Assembly (NCBI GenBank): GCA_009731375.1
Contig: BJOX01000014.1
Coordinates: 950,986-982,615 of the forward strand
DNA from: Paulinella micropora
Lineage: Eukaryota > Cercozoa > Imbricatea > Euglyphida
DNA: 31,630 bases
Direction: 5' to 3'
Shown: in pieces, positions 8,701-18,130 of the stretch
How the letters are laid out: each line of letters begins with the position of its first letter
Position numbering within the stretch: the first letter of the stretch is position 1
Notes under the pieces: model-generated
Database searches by the model: none
What the model was told of the DNA's origin: nothing
What the model saw: only the letters and a program-made list of their open reading frames with translations
Position numbers and translations under genes: made by a program

Positions 8701-11525
8701 TCGTCCCACTTCTCAAAGTCTCCAAAATCTATCATTTTCTCCACTTTAGCCCGTGTTGCACCCCAATCGGGTATAAACTGGCTATAGTATTGCGCCATCG
8801 CAAGGAATGAGTGCAATTCAGTGCGGTTCTTCGGTATCGGTCGATTCATAATCTCCTCCCTCTTCTCTTTGGATATCGAGACTCGATTATGGGAGATCTC
8901 GTACCCTAAGTATGTCACACTCGTCTTGGCAAGTTGACACTTCTTTAGATTGCACTTCAGGCCAAAAGCTCCGATGCGCCTGAATATATCGGACAAATGA
9001 TCGATATGCTCCTCCATTGTGTTAGAGTATACGATAATGTCATCGATATAGCAAAATGCATATTCTCCCGCCTTCTGTCCCCGCCTTCTCATAAAGCCAC
9101 CGTCAGACAAATCATCGTACTGACTGCTCAACATCTTCTGCATCGCCTTCTGGAAAAGTCCTGGGGCTTGCTTGAGGCCCATCGGAAGCACTTTCCATTG
9201 GTATATTTCCATACCCACCACAAACGCCGTCAGCCATCTGGACTTTTCCTCCAGTGGTATCTGCCAGAAGCCATTCTTAAGGTCAATGACCGAATAGAAT
9301 TTTGCATTCCGCAGTACTCTCCTTCCTTCTTCTAATGTCGGGAGAGGATTTCTCTCTTCCTCCAGCACCTTGTTAACACGAGCATAGTTAACTGTCAGGC
9401 GCCATTCTCCTCCTGGCTTCGGCACTATTCTCGGTTGTGAGACTATTGAGGATGTTGATCTCTCAATAAAGTCCTCATTGAGCAGCTGTCTTGCTAGCTC
9501 CTCCGCTATCTTCGCCTCATGTATACTCAAATTCGCCCTTCGTGGTGCCGGTGACGGCTCCGCACCCGGTATTTTGTAAATAACCGCAGTGAAATCTTCA
9601 GGCTTGACACCACCTGCATGTGGAGGGTCAAAAATTTCCTTGTTCGCCTCTAATTTGGCTTTTAAAAGCTCCTTCTCCTTCTCCGTGCCTACTCCTTCTT
9701 CCAATACTTTCCGCGCCGCCGCTTGAAAATCTTCATCAGACATCTGCTTATGTTGCTTGAGGGGTTCTCTGTCCTCCTCCAAGCCTAAGTCCTCTTCCGA
9801 GACATCATCTAGGCCCGTCTTTTCATACGTGACCGTGTCCGGCTCATCATCTTTACCGAGCTCCACCAGCATGTCAATGAGTCTCGCGTATTGCAAAGGA
9901 GCTTTACGGGTGTAAAAACCATCAAAGCATGTGAATGCTTGCGGTATCAATTTCAACTTGTCGAGGTCTCTGAGCTTCCGCTTGTATGCACTGCTCTGCT
10001 CACGAGTTCCCATACGACAAGCCACCACTAGCTGTTGCTTGCGAGAGGGTACCGGTATAGGATGATCAATAAGCCGGTCCCTTATTTCCTGCGCCCATAT
10101 CGCCTTCTCATTATATGGCAGGATAATAGTATACGGCTTATTATTTTCGAATAAAGTCCGTAAGCATTTCTTCACTTCAGACAGTGAACGCGGCCACGTG
10201 GGCTCGTCACCCCAGAAATCAGTAATAAAACTTTTAATAGTTTCTGGTGGAGTATCCGGGATTCGCCCCGTTCTCCTTGGTACAAACGCCTCCCTTTTTT
10301 CTTCTCCTACTTTCGCATGGAAACAGTATCCGTTAGTAATATGGACATCTGTTCCTACTCCTTCCGCGAATCTCGCCAACGACGGGCTTCTTTGTGCGAC
10401 ACATATAATCTCCTCCTTTCGCTTCTCGATTAAGTCATCAATAGACTTTTTGTCCCAATGGCATGTCGGAACTGTGACAGTGCACACTTGGGATTCCCAA
10501 TTGTCGGTCCAGGACAGTTCATCCGGTCTTACGACATGGGGGTGAACGTACACCTCAAGTGCCTCATGTGCGATGGCCATCTTTTTGTGATCCGTCGCTA
10601 GACTCAGCTCATAAGCCTCATAAGAGTCAGTAGCGTTGAAGGGATCAATATCGTTCTCTTCTCCTCTTTTTACTCCATATATCACTCGCCGTGCGGCGCA
10701 ATCAATCACAGCCCCCATCGTAGCCAATTGGTCATACGATAGTAATATTGACCCGTGGTAACCGGGGACGACATAGAGGTCCATACGGTATACTCGTGCG
10801 GATTTCAATTTAAAGGTCAGTGTGATGATTCCCGTGATATCCGTCCGGCTGCTCACTCCTTTGAGAGTGCCCGTTGACTTTTTCATATTTCCGTCCACCC
10901 AGTCCCGGTATCGATTAAAAAACTTCCTGCCGACAATATTAATATTCGCCATCGTATCATTACCAACTTTTAATATTGTCTTCAATGTTTCACAATAAAG
11001 TTCCGTATAACACAGAGCATCGGGCCTGTGTATATTGGCTGCGAGAACAAGAACTTTACGTTCCAAATTTTGGAGTCTTGTCTCTAAGTTTTTCAACTCC
11101 TCCTTCTTCTCCTCCTGCTTCACCTCATTAACATTTTTATTATTCTGCGGTACTGGTGCGTTTACTATTTGAGCGACATTGTCTTGTGGTACTTGAGTAC
11201 ACACATTGTCTTTTTGCTCGCCACCCGCCGCGACCGTAGACATTGAGTCTGTTCGTGGTTGTTTGCTTGGCCGAGGCGATACGTCTGCCATTGGCCTCCT
11301 CGCCTCCATCGCAAGTCTCGCCTTCCTATTTGCATCAGTTATCATTGGTAACCGTGCTGTATGAACGGGTATGAGACTACCTTGGGGCTGCAGTCTCTGT
11401 GTACCCACATCTTTGTTTTCACATAGAGGAAGCGTTGGCCCAGTCTGCACAACAGCATTAGAAAGCACTGTGACTTTAGGGTTAAACTTCACAGTCTTCT
11501 CCTTCCTCTCTTCTTCCCCCTCCAG
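5712..11525 (-). CDS. pol: Pol polyprotein: protease, RT, RNase H, integrase, C-terminal extension
   Basis: About 1,937 codons from the codon after the gag UGA (1,926 from the first GTG). Rough positions counted from that GTG: coiled-coil segment 125-150; retropepsin-like region 165-275, with DTMA in the active-site position and IDCAARRVIYG downstream; RT from about 650 with YIDD at about 814; RNase H with DTDASK at about 964 and ADSLSR downstream; an H-H-C-C zinc segment (HPGRQRTH...CIPC) at about 1290-1325; integrase core with D in HIDHVGPF, D in SDRGSDF and E in GKIERVHRP (about 1355-1450); a GPY/F-type module with WKGPYQI near 1597; then about 300 residues of unrecognised extension. No ATG lies near the UGA, so pol is most likely expressed as a gag fusion by readthrough. 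It copies element RNA and integrates the cDNA. Confidence 0.95.
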   Translation of the reverse strand: MEGEEERKEKTVKFNPKVTVLSNAVVQTGPTLPLCENKDVGTQRLQPQGSLIPVHTARLPMITDANRKARLAMEARRPMADVSPRPSKQPRTDSMSTVAAGGEQKDNVCTQVPQDNVAQIVNAPVPQNNKNVNEVKQEEKKEELKNLETRLQNLERKVLVLAANIHRPDALCYTELYCETLKTILKVGNDTMANINIVGRKFFNRYRDWVDGNMKKSTGTLKGVSSRTDITGIITLTFKLKSARVYRMDLYVVPGYHGSILLSYDQLATMGAVIDCAARRVIYGVKRGEENDIDPFNATDSYEAYELSLATDHKKMAIAHEALEVYVHPHVVRPDELSWTDNWESQVCTVTVPTCHWDKKSIDDLIEKRKEEIICVAQRSPSLARFAEGVGTDVHITNGYCFHAKVGEEKREAFVPRRTGRIPDTPPETIKSFITDFWGDEPTWPRSLSEVKKCLRTLFENNKPYTIILPYNEKAIWAQEIRDRLIDHPIPVPSRKQQLVVACRMGTREQSSAYKRKLRDLDKLKLIPQAFTCFDGFYTRKAPLQYARLIDMLVELGKDDEPDTVTYEKTGLDDVSEEDLGLEEDREPLKQHKQMSDEDFQAAARKVLEEGVGTEKEKELLKAKLEANKEIFDPPHAGGVKPEDFTAVIYKIPGAEPSPAPRRANLSIHEAKIAEELARQLLNEDFIERSTSSIVSQPRIVPKPGGEWRLTVNYARVNKVLEEERNPLPTLEEGRRVLRNAKFYSVIDLKNGFWQIPLEEKSRWLTAFVVGMEIYQWKVLPMGLKQAPGLFQKAMQKMLSSQYDDLSDGGFMRRRGQKAGEYAFCYIDDIIVYSNTMEEHIDHLSDIFRRIGAFGLKCNLKKCQLAKTSVTYLGYEISHNRVSISKEKREEIMNRPIPKNRTELHSFLAMAQYYSQFIPDWGATRAKVEKMIDFGDFEKWDEEALQAFHALKDLIYKDPKDGGLVLTMPDFTKQFVVDTDASKFAIGAVLQQEDEEKKLRPIMFISRKLCAAERNYCTRQREALAVVWALKRLREYLWGGPQFTVRTDHHNLLWLMNHEQTGRLARWQAFLSCFDFTMVHLPGKRNVVADSLSRLEFNSEVSALVSTVEMEDLSTDKVYEVSHIEAMEMASGVRYDRTGLRYSPQGPDHGICCELHTQEDAEWSYEVYENAKANIREEEETQEVYAEPPQERRSDLDDDPERIGVRLEDGTIHIASPTAWRQQQAQDPEFKELIQLYQNPDELRMTKAIKDQMKEMGWRDGLLWYKGLHGRYASQPDKWTLWVPESLRRFIFVAAHNCPLLAHPGRQRTHMFVARRFWWKKMKEEIDQAVDACIPCKINKTPLKANFGLIGEFPLHAGMFEFIHIDHVGPFPESKDGYKYLLTAIDRATNYVWIIPVKDVTGKTTAEALIDRIISQIGVPRKICSDRGSDFNNEVIDKLSKYYGMKWQYVTAYNPRANGKIERVHRPLKASLKMYCTKKENQRAWVEAAPSFAFAMNCLPSTALGGSKSSISPYQLVYGREPDIPTSLLHPKDTWADADELFGMRLRVKMEAEQIVRAHREAERRKTDAEGVRQAHLDQIKFQVGDIVLLYHPQVPKGVSSKLFTHWKGPYQIMEQTGPLNYKIRGRGKVQIVNVRRLIKYDPFLLEDESVEEALKRMKDDFKEVPPIHKEAGIDQDDAYRAPIAEKEESEVDSKEKTDRISAVGTQSKSPREHSGKKEKITEAQLRRARNDLINDQPRKAMRSMRSKDVHQEEEGTDTDPNAGNVEIVHERWKEGDAIATIAWVKNVFYLMRPAEQHVADDTLSDLYLMRVVAVPRQMRVTRTLKISSAAKIVQPILQFWRSMDPVEDPKARHYLPVYKDAKSLETWDDTITPRDKDYTAWTIQTLPRGVLDVPFELSLGGIPNKIWDILEQSKFDLTFVGGPPPGKEIRARRRRQ

Positions 11526-11528
11526 TCA
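11526..11528 (-). promoter_or_regulatory. In-frame UGA between gag and pol (candidate readthrough site)
   Basis: Gag ends ...GTG GAA TGA CTG GAG, and the same frame then stays open through all of pol. UGA followed by C is the leakiest stop context known in eukaryotes, and UGA-CUA is a classic readthrough signal; here it is UGA-CUG. Readthrough is inferred, not shown. A sequencing error or a recent nonsense mutation are alternatives. Confidence 0.6.
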
Positions 11529-14225
11529 TTCCACCACCTCGAAACGATTACCTTGAGTAGTGTCCGGGTAGGATGACGTATCGGTCTCCGAGGCAGTGTT
11601 GTAGGCCTGAGCTCGACCGAAATTTGGGTTGGAGCTTGCCCACGAGCCTCCTCCTCCTCTGGGTGGGGGGGCTGGAGCTCGAACAGCTCTCCCTCCATAA
11701 GGGGTATATCCCCGACCTCCTCCTCTTCCTCTCTGAGGGGTTCCCTGCCACCTCGAGGCTCCTCTCCATGTTCCTCGTCCTCGTCCTCCTCCTCCTCCTC
11801 CTCCTCCTCCTCCTCCTGCTCCTGCTCCTCCTTCTCGTCCTCTTTGAGAGGCCTTTAAGTTCTTTTGTCTCTCCCTTTCCTCCTTCTTCTCCTTCATCCT
11901 CTTCATGTAGGTAATGATTGCCTCTCGTAACTCCTCATCATCACACATATTGGCATACCAACCTTCGTTCACAGCGGCAATCTGAAGCATATTGAAAAGG
12001 CCCGGTTCCTTGCCTTCCGTCCTGCTCAGAAAATTTGCCCTTGCTGTTGGGTTCTGCCTATCATGATTGAAAGAGCAGTCTCTGTTCTCCATCTGTGCCT
12101 TACACTGCAAGCCCGCGAACCACCTCCAACATGCGGTCTTCAGGTCTGGCTCTCTCTGTCTCTTCCAACCGGCAACTCTGTTTGTGTACGTGGCTTGTGC
12201 GCCAACAGGTACACCGCCTGCCTGTGCCGTATGTGCCTCCGTGAGCGAGTCCATGTTTGAGCATGCACTCATCACTTCTTGAAACAGTGCTGACGGAGCA
12301 ACGCTTTGAACCGTATTTTCGAACACGTGTGTCTCGAGGAAGTTCTTGGACTTCACTGAGCTAAACGTCGAGCATTGTTGTATGAGCTGAGTAAGCTTAC
12401 TCGGGTTAACTGTGTGTAACGCCGAAAAGAAATAGAGGATGATCGACTTGCGGCCATAGAATAGCCCATAGGAGGAAACTACCTCCGTAAGGGTCGCCGC
12501 CAAGCCAACAGCACTCCTCAAACTCATCGCCACTGTCTCAAAGATTTCAAATCCTATGAGAGTACCAGTGCAGAGATGCTGGTATCCATGAGATTGAAAA
12601 TATGAAATGAGTGTGGCCACCGCCAGTTCACACTGAGCGTCTAGGCCTGTTGCATTGTTTCTCTTAATCTCCTCCTTCTTTCTCAAAAACTTGTACTGTG
12701 TCAGATCAAATCCCTCCGAGACTAGAGATTGGTCAAAAACAGTAACAAGGGCCTCGTATTCCTGCGTTTCGTCGCAAGGAAAAGCCTTCATGCAGGCATT
12801 GATCTCTTTGAGCTTGCTCAAAAGCGAAGCATCAGAGTCTTTGTCTGAGCTCGTCTTGGCATATAGCATGAGACTTGCCACTCCTCCTTTCTTCCCCTTG
12901 AAGGCATTTATGATGTTCTGTCTGTCCTTCTTCTCCGTGTTTGTGACCACCACCGTAGTTGAGCCCGAGGGTGCAGGGGCTGGTGGGGCAGGAGCTGGTG
13001 GGGTCAAATATGTCGGAGGGTGTGTCTTTGCACCACTCACTTTTGCTTTCATTCTTTCCAGTCTCATCGTCTTCTCGAACTCCTCATTCTCTTTCGCCTT
13101 CTTCTTCTCAGATATCACCAGCTTTTGAGCATGAGTGATAAAGGCCACCAATTCAGAAGCAGATCTGAGAAAATTATATTTCTCCACATATTGGTCAACA
13201 CCTGCTTTGTTGGCGACCGGTGGTGCGTTACTAAGTGATTTAAGGACAGAGTGATCCTTGGTAGGAATCCATCTCTTCCATGCCTCCTTGTGCAGTAACG
13301 CACCCATCAACAGTCTGATCTTGGTCAGAACTCTGTCGGTCTTCTCTAACTCATCAATCACAGGATGAGTTTCTCCTGCTGCCTTAATGCTTTTTTCCAT
13401 CTCTGCCTTCCCCTCCTCCAAGGCCTTTATTTCCATTGTAAAAAAATGAAATATGCCACTCGAGTTTTTCGAACCCAGATTGGTCTTCATTTTTGTTACA
13501 TCGACTGCCTCCTGACCAGTCGCGAGGAATCTGGCCGTTGCTCTTGGGTTTGTGTACTGGAGGTAACCCTCACATCGTGGGCCGTATGTACGTTCCCAAA
13601 TCAGGGTTTGAGTGTACACCCCAAAGATAGCATCGAGTAATTCAAGGTGGGTGTGTGTGTCCCCAAACTTGATATGCTGTATCTTCTTTCTCTCTTCTGG
13701 ATCAGAGACCAGTTTGCCGAGGAGCTGTGCTGTGTTTGATAATAGGATATAGACATCCTTTTTAGCACGACTTTTCTCTCTTCTTTGATCCTGAGGGATC
13801 CACACATAGGTATCCTTCTCTACCCCCATCTTGTTATCAAACTCTTTTTTAGTGAGGTCATAGTGGTCTTGCACCCACTGTTGTTCCTCCACTGTGATCT
13901 CCTCTCCATCACTATGAATCAAGTCGATCATTTTTCGTCCTCCTCCTCCCGTGTAGGCAGGTGGTAAGGGATTACCATATGCTCCTCCTCCTCCCGTCTC
14001 TTCTTGTTCAAATCCTCCTTCATCTTCGTCTCCTCCATATCTTCCTTCATCATCCCAGCCCTCTTCTACTCCTCCTCCTACTCCTTCATCTCCTCCTCCT
14101 CCTTCATTCAATCCTCCTCCTCCTCCTTCATTCAATCCTCTTCCTCCTCCTCCTCCTGCTTCTTCTTCTTCTCTTCTTTGATCTGCCTCCGAGAATTCAC
14201 TCACTTCGGCGGTCTCTGTCGACAT
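11526..14225 (-). CDS. gag: Gag-like capsid/nucleocapsid protein with CCCH-type finger
   Basis: 899 residues from an ATG at 14225. The N-terminal 90 residues are rich in Gly and Glu (GGGGL-type repeats). The central part is largely helical and charged, and is the expected place of the capsid domain, though no sequence signature was recognised. Near residues 700-725 lies CWRWFAGLQCKAQMENRDC followed by SFNH, a C-C-C-H arrangement like RNA-binding CCCH fingers rather than the CCHC knuckle usual in gag. The C-terminus (about 805-860) is a Gly/Arg tract with RGRG and GRGGGRG motifs, likely RNA-binding. It lies directly upstream of pol in the same frame, which supports the gag assignment. Confidence 0.85.
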   Translation of the reverse strand: MSTETAEVSEFSEADQRREEEEAGGGGGRGLNEGGGGGLNEGGGGDEGVGGGVEEGWDDEGRYGGDEDEGGFEQEETGGGGAYGNPLPPAYTGGGGRKMIDLIHSDGEEITVEEQQWVQDHYDLTKKEFDNKMGVEKDTYVWIPQDQRREKSRAKKDVYILLSNTAQLLGKLVSDPEERKKIQHIKFGDTHTHLELLDAIFGVYTQTLIWERTYGPRCEGYLQYTNPRATARFLATGQEAVDVTKMKTNLGSKNSSGIFHFFTMEIKALEEGKAEMEKSIKAAGETHPVIDELEKTDRVLTKIRLLMGALLHKEAWKRWIPTKDHSVLKSLSNAPPVANKAGVDQYVEKYNFLRSASELVAFITHAQKLVISEKKKAKENEEFEKTMRLERMKAKVSGAKTHPPTYLTPPAPAPPAPAPSGSTTVVVTNTEKKDRQNIINAFKGKKGGVASLMLYAKTSSDKDSDASLLSKLKEINACMKAFPCDETQEYEALVTVFDQSLVSEGFDLTQYKFLRKKEEIKRNNATGLDAQCELAVATLISYFQSHGYQHLCTGTLIGFEIFETVAMSLRSAVGLAATLTEVVSSYGLFYGRKSIILYFFSALHTVNPSKLTQLIQQCSTFSSVKSKNFLETHVFENTVQSVAPSALFQEVMSACSNMDSLTEAHTAQAGGVPVGAQATYTNRVAGWKRQREPDLKTACWRWFAGLQCKAQMENRDCSFNHDRQNPTARANFLSRTEGKEPGLFNMLQIAAVNEGWYANMCDDEELREAIITYMKRMKEKKEERERQKNLKASQRGREGGAGAGGGGGGGGGGGRGRGTWRGASRWQGTPQRGRGGGRGYTPYGGRAVRAPAPPPRGGGGSWASSNPNFGRAQAYNTASETDTSSYPDTTQGNRFEVVE

Positions 14226-14991
14226 GATGTCGTAGTAGTGATCAACAGGAGGACAGTGTCAGCTCCTATGTTTGGTTTTTGTTCGTTTGTGTTCTGTTCC
14301 TCCTTCAGTCGATTGACTAGTGAAGAGAGAAACTAATAGAGAGGGTAGGATAAGATTCCCTGTCCTCTATGAAACACTGTTTGTATGTTTGTTTTTGTTT
14401 GAGAAAAATAGTCTTTGAGACTTTCTCCGATTTCTTGTTCTCCTTACTCAGATTACTTTCTCCTCCTTCTTTTCTATATTGTATCTAGTATGAGGCACTT
14501 GGACCTACACACAGATAGTAATAGAGAAGCTAGAAAAGCTCTCCTTGAGAAGTCGACAGTCGGTCGGATAGGTTCTCAGACCTACCTTTAGAAAACGATC
14601 AGAGATTTGCAAAAATACTCTGACGTATGTGTGAGATAATGCAGATAAATGCACAAACTAGAAGGGTAGAGTGTTGTGCTCCTGTCCCTATGCTTGTTTG
14701 TGTTTTGTGTGTGTTCCTTCACTCTTCTGTCCACCTCCTTCTTCTTGGTCTCTGTGTGAGAACAGCAAGAACGACAGAGAGTTTGTATCTGATGTCTCCT
14801 TGTGAGCATACAGATATGGATTGGGCTAGAGGGTACGAGACACCTGCTTAAGACCAATCAAATTATTTGTTTTGTGAAAGAGTTATGAGGGAGCTGTGTT
14901 GGAGTATTTGTTTTCGTCTGACGTCCCCGTGTGAGACAGGTCAGTGAAAATTCACTCTGTTGCCTGTGTGGCAAAGCAGAAAGAAATCACC
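14226..14991 (-). other. 5' leader of the Ty3 element
   Basis: About 770 bases between the primer-binding site and the gag ATG. No gene was recognised in it. Several short T-rich and GT-rich stretches occur. It would carry the RNA packaging and dimerisation signals, which cannot be recognised by eye. Confidence 0.55.
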
Positions 14992-15009
14992 CTAGTGATG
15001 TGGACTCCA
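14992..15009 (-). promoter_or_regulatory. Primer-binding site
   Basis: On the minus strand TGGAGTCCACATCACTAG begins two bases after the 5' LTR. A PBS starting TGG (complement of a tRNA CCA end) in this position is the usual arrangement. Which tRNA primes it was not determined. Confidence 0.7.
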
Positions 15010-15011
15010 AA

Positions 15012-15261
15012 TGTAATGCCCCCAACGATAGCTCGTAAAAAGTCGGTAATACAACCAAACACAGTCCTCAAGAATGAGAATGATGTCTCGTTGTATTAGC
15101 TCAGTGAAGCCAAAAAGGAAAACGGCAACAGACCAGGAATAAAATGGCATCAGGTCCAATCCGGACAAATAATACTGAAAAACAAGCTGGTGCACCTGTC
15201 ACCAGGAAAAGGTATTTTTACCGGCTATCCGGGGGGTGATGCCNNNNNNNNNNTGCCTACA
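15012..15261 (-). repeat. 5' LTR of the Ty3 element
   Basis: On the plus strand it starts TGTAATGCC and ends TGCCTACA, giving TG...CA ends on the minus strand. It contains a 10-N gap at 15244-15253 with TGCC on both sides. Compared with the left LTR the gap probably stands for no missing sequence. Promoter elements should lie here but no TATA box is obvious. Confidence 0.85.
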
Positions 15262-15708
15262 AACTGACTTGTGTACAAAGTTTTCAACTTTTACAAAAAG
15301 GTAACCTTAAGCCTGCAAACAAACCTGCAAAAATCAGCAAAAGTAGGGCATAAGGTCCTCACACAGAAATTTATTTATTAAAATACAAGGCCGCCCGGCA
15401 CACTGTATTAGACCTATTCATCAATACAATTAATTAGCCTGACGGTTAGTCAGTATGGTCCGGCATATGTCAGATGTGTGTCGTTAGAGCCTGCGGCCAT
15501 TACGTATGTCCGGCCCAGCCAGTATTTGCCGCGCCGCGCCTTCCCTGGTGCCTTTTTCTCAATAAAGTTCTACTGACGTGCTGACCTCGGCACAAGTTTC
15601 ATAGCTGGTTTATTGCAGATTATTAAATTAGTCTAACAGGTTATAGAGCCTTGTAGCGTGAACGCCGAGTTTGGTAGACTTTATTCTCTTATAGCGTTTT
15701 ATCGGGGT
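15262..15708. other. Non-coding, nothing recognised
   Basis: Mixed sequence between the Ty3 5' LTR and the minisatellite. No coding frame with recognisable content was found. Confidence 0.4.
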
Positions 15709-15890
15709 GTGCGGAAGGCTACCACCGAACGAACACACTGGTGAACGTGCGGAAGGCTGTCACCAAAAAGCTGAACTGGTGAGTGTGCCACCGCGGAAGG
15801 CTACCACTGTCACCAGACTGGTGAGTGTGCGGAAGGCTACCACCAGACAGCATAGCCTCCGTGGACTGTGCAGAAGGCTGCCACCTAACA
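15709..15890. repeat. Minisatellite, about 40-bp imperfect units
   Basis: Five units share a core close to GTGCGGAAGGCTACCACC, at about 15709, 15747, 15795 (degenerate start), 15827 and 15868. Between them a variable spacer often ends in CTGGTGA. The unit length varies between about 37 and 45 bases. It could belong to the 5' end of the Copia remnant or to an unrelated repeat. Confidence 0.75.
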
Positions 15891-16032
15891 ACAAGCATAA
15901 CTGATAATTTCCTAACGCACAGAAGCCGCCTCATCGCTCGAACGCTCATGGTACGCGCATGAAAGAGAAGGGTGAGGGCTGGTCCGTGGACACCTCAGCC
16001 CTACTAGCACGACCGCTCCTTAACGGAGAGCG

Positions 16033-17052
16033 ATGTCTCATGGCGAGCTGCTGATGAACGCGGAGATGCAGCGGCAGTCCCTGGTGGCGAGCAAGGTGTT
16101 CAAGATGAGCCGAACCCAAACGGGAAATCGGGTGAAGCAGATACGTGGTGATGGAGCCTATCAACGATCGCAGGTGTTCTACGACATGATCGAGAGCGTG
16201 GGGATGCGGCCTCGGTATGCAGTGAGGAATGACCCGAACAAGCAGGCGCTGGTGGAGGTCTCGCAGAAGCATATCTGGGCGGGTGCGCGGAAACTGCTAA
16301 AGACGGCGCAGTTGCCCTATGTGTACTTGGGCTATGCTCTGATGCACGTGGGATTATTACATAATTTGACACCGCCGCGTGGGGGAAAAGAGCCGAGGCT
16401 GTTCACGCTGTTTCCGTATGAAAAGGAAGTAGATTGGCTATCCCTACTACATACCTTCGGATGTCTCTGTCACGTGGTACTGGACAAAAAGTATCATGGC
16501 TTGAGGAAGGAGGAAGATCGTTCGATGGCCGCATGGATGGGACTAGACCTGGAGACGTCAGCGCACGTGGTGCTGGTCCAGGGGGAGATCAAGAGGTGGA
16601 GGGATTTGATCAACTTTGACGAAGATCAGCCTGCCTGGCCTATCGTACTTCAAATATGGAAGGCCGGCGGGCTGAAGGTGGATGAGGCTCTAGGTTACCA
16701 GATCAGCGATGACATGGAGGAGCTATTCGTAAGACCGGTGGGAGACGAAAACAACGATCGTATTATCGTGGTCAAGGAAGAGAAGGAAAAGTTGAAACTG
16801 CCCGAGCCGGAGAAATCAACGGATGAACGGCGGCAGGTGACCCGCGGTATGAGCGTTCAAGTGCCAGCGAAAGAGTGGGGATGGAATTGGGCAAAGCGGA
16901 CCTATGGCCCGGAGTGGAAGAGTAAGACTGTTGAAGGAAGGGGGCTGTGGAAGGGGAGTGCGAACCCAACCGTAAAGGCAAGAAGCTGCAGCCGGCCCAT
17001 TTCGTGCGCTTTGAGGGTGAGGAAACGGAGAACGAAGTCGAGCGAATGCTAG
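16033..17052 (+). pseudogene. Copia integrase fragment (C-terminal half of core)
   Basis: Residues NDPNKQALVEV followed by ARKLLKTAQLP, then LLHNLTPP and LHTFGCLCHVVL, match the end of the Copia integrase core, including the glutamate-containing N-x-x-x-x-E segment and the conserved FGC that follows. The upstream D,D catalytic residues are not found, because the frame is closed just before the ATG. The last 30 codons are out of frame with respect to the RT that follows, with the shift near 16950. Confidence 0.75.
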
Positions 17053-18130
17053 ACACTGAGATCATTAAGTGGGCCGTGCGGGAGCGAGCGCTGGCGGCTA
17101 CTTTTACTAGCCCGGTGGCGGAGAAAGAAGCTACAGCGTCCGGCAAGTTCGAGGATGCTCGAGCTCAGGAAATCGCTACCCTGTGGGCGCAAGGATGTTT
17201 CCGGAGGCACAAGAAGGAAGTACCGGCGTGGGACTTATGCCGGGGTCGATACGCTGACGCGACAAAGGAATCTGGGGGAAAAGTGTTGAAATACAAGAGC
17301 CGGCTGGTAGCGAAGGGGTACTCAATGGTTCAAGGGGAACATTGCGGACAGCGCACGTTCCCGACCCCTTGCACCATGACGATCCTTGGTTTCTTCATGT
17401 TGGTGACGTTCTACGACCTTAGCCTAGTGCTGGGCAAGTTCGATGTGGGCACGGCTTACATTGAGGCAGAGGTCAAAGAAGAAGGGATGCGACCTACCTA
17501 CCTGGTACCGCCTTTCGGTTTTGAAGAGGAGGGTTATGTCTGGGAAATGGTAAGGGCGCTCTACGGGAGACCGGATGCCGGGAGGAAGTGGTGGATGCAA
17601 GTGCTGGTGCCTTTCATGGTGTCACAAGGGTACGAGCAGCACAAAGCGTTTCCGTGCTTCTTCTTCCGGTGGCGTTCGGGACAGGATAAACCTGACACGG
17701 GATCGTCCATGTGGATGACATAATGATGGGCTTCAGCAGCGAAAAGGCAAAGGAAGAATTTAAGGCGGCAGGGGAAAGCCGCTTCAAGGTGTTCAAGAAC
17801 GAACTACCAACGGGTGTGGTCAGAATTGACATGGAGGACGGCCGGCATCCGGAGTTGGGCCGGACCATCAAGTCGTTTCAGGAGACTTTCATTCGAGAGG
17901 CCAGCGAGCGTCTCAAGACCAAAGACCTACCGTCGGTGGATTCGCCATGGCTGATGCCCGGGTGTAGGGAAGGAGTACCCAGTGTACTGGAGGAGTTCTC
18001 ACCTTATCATATATGTGGGATTCTGATTTGGGTGCGAGTGACTCGGCATGACACGCTCGGGCCGGTGGGGGAGATGGCTCGCTTTACATCAAAGCCTGAG
18101 GAGTTCCCTTTCAGGAGGCGGAACAGGTGA
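16950..18130 (+). pseudogene. Copia reverse transcriptase fragment
   Basis: The sequence up to about 17720 carries KYKSRLVAKGYSMVQGE, KFDVGTAYIEAEV and VRALYGRPDAG, which are Copia RT motifs (the last corresponds to the usual ALYGL). The palm motif VHVDDI, equivalent to YVDD, lies just after a frame change at about 17700-17715. The second frame runs to 18130 and includes ICGILIWVRVTRHDT, equivalent to the Copia VGSLLYL...TRPDI segment. Broken by frameshift. Confidence 0.8.

Larger units (their letters stand above)
4575..15261 (-). mobile_element. Ty3/gypsy-type LTR retrotransposon, near full length
   Basis: An intact-looking element on the minus strand, in the order 5' LTR (15261-15012), primer-binding site, leader, gag, in-frame UGA, pol, polypurine tract, 3' LTR (4816-4575). 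Pol has the order protease, RT, RNase H, integrase, which defines the Ty3 class and excludes Copia. The LTR cores differ at only a handful of sites, so the insertion appears fairly young, and neither large ORF contains a frameshift. No clear target-site duplication is visible: AAATT lies on the left and AACTG on the right. Two 10-N gaps fall inside the element, at 5154-5163 and 15244-15253. Confidence 0.93.

Noticed and set aside
11573-11914. Plus-strand Leu-rich ORF
   Set aside because: It is the antisense of the Gly/Arg-rich end of gag; the repeated CTCCTC codons create the open frame.
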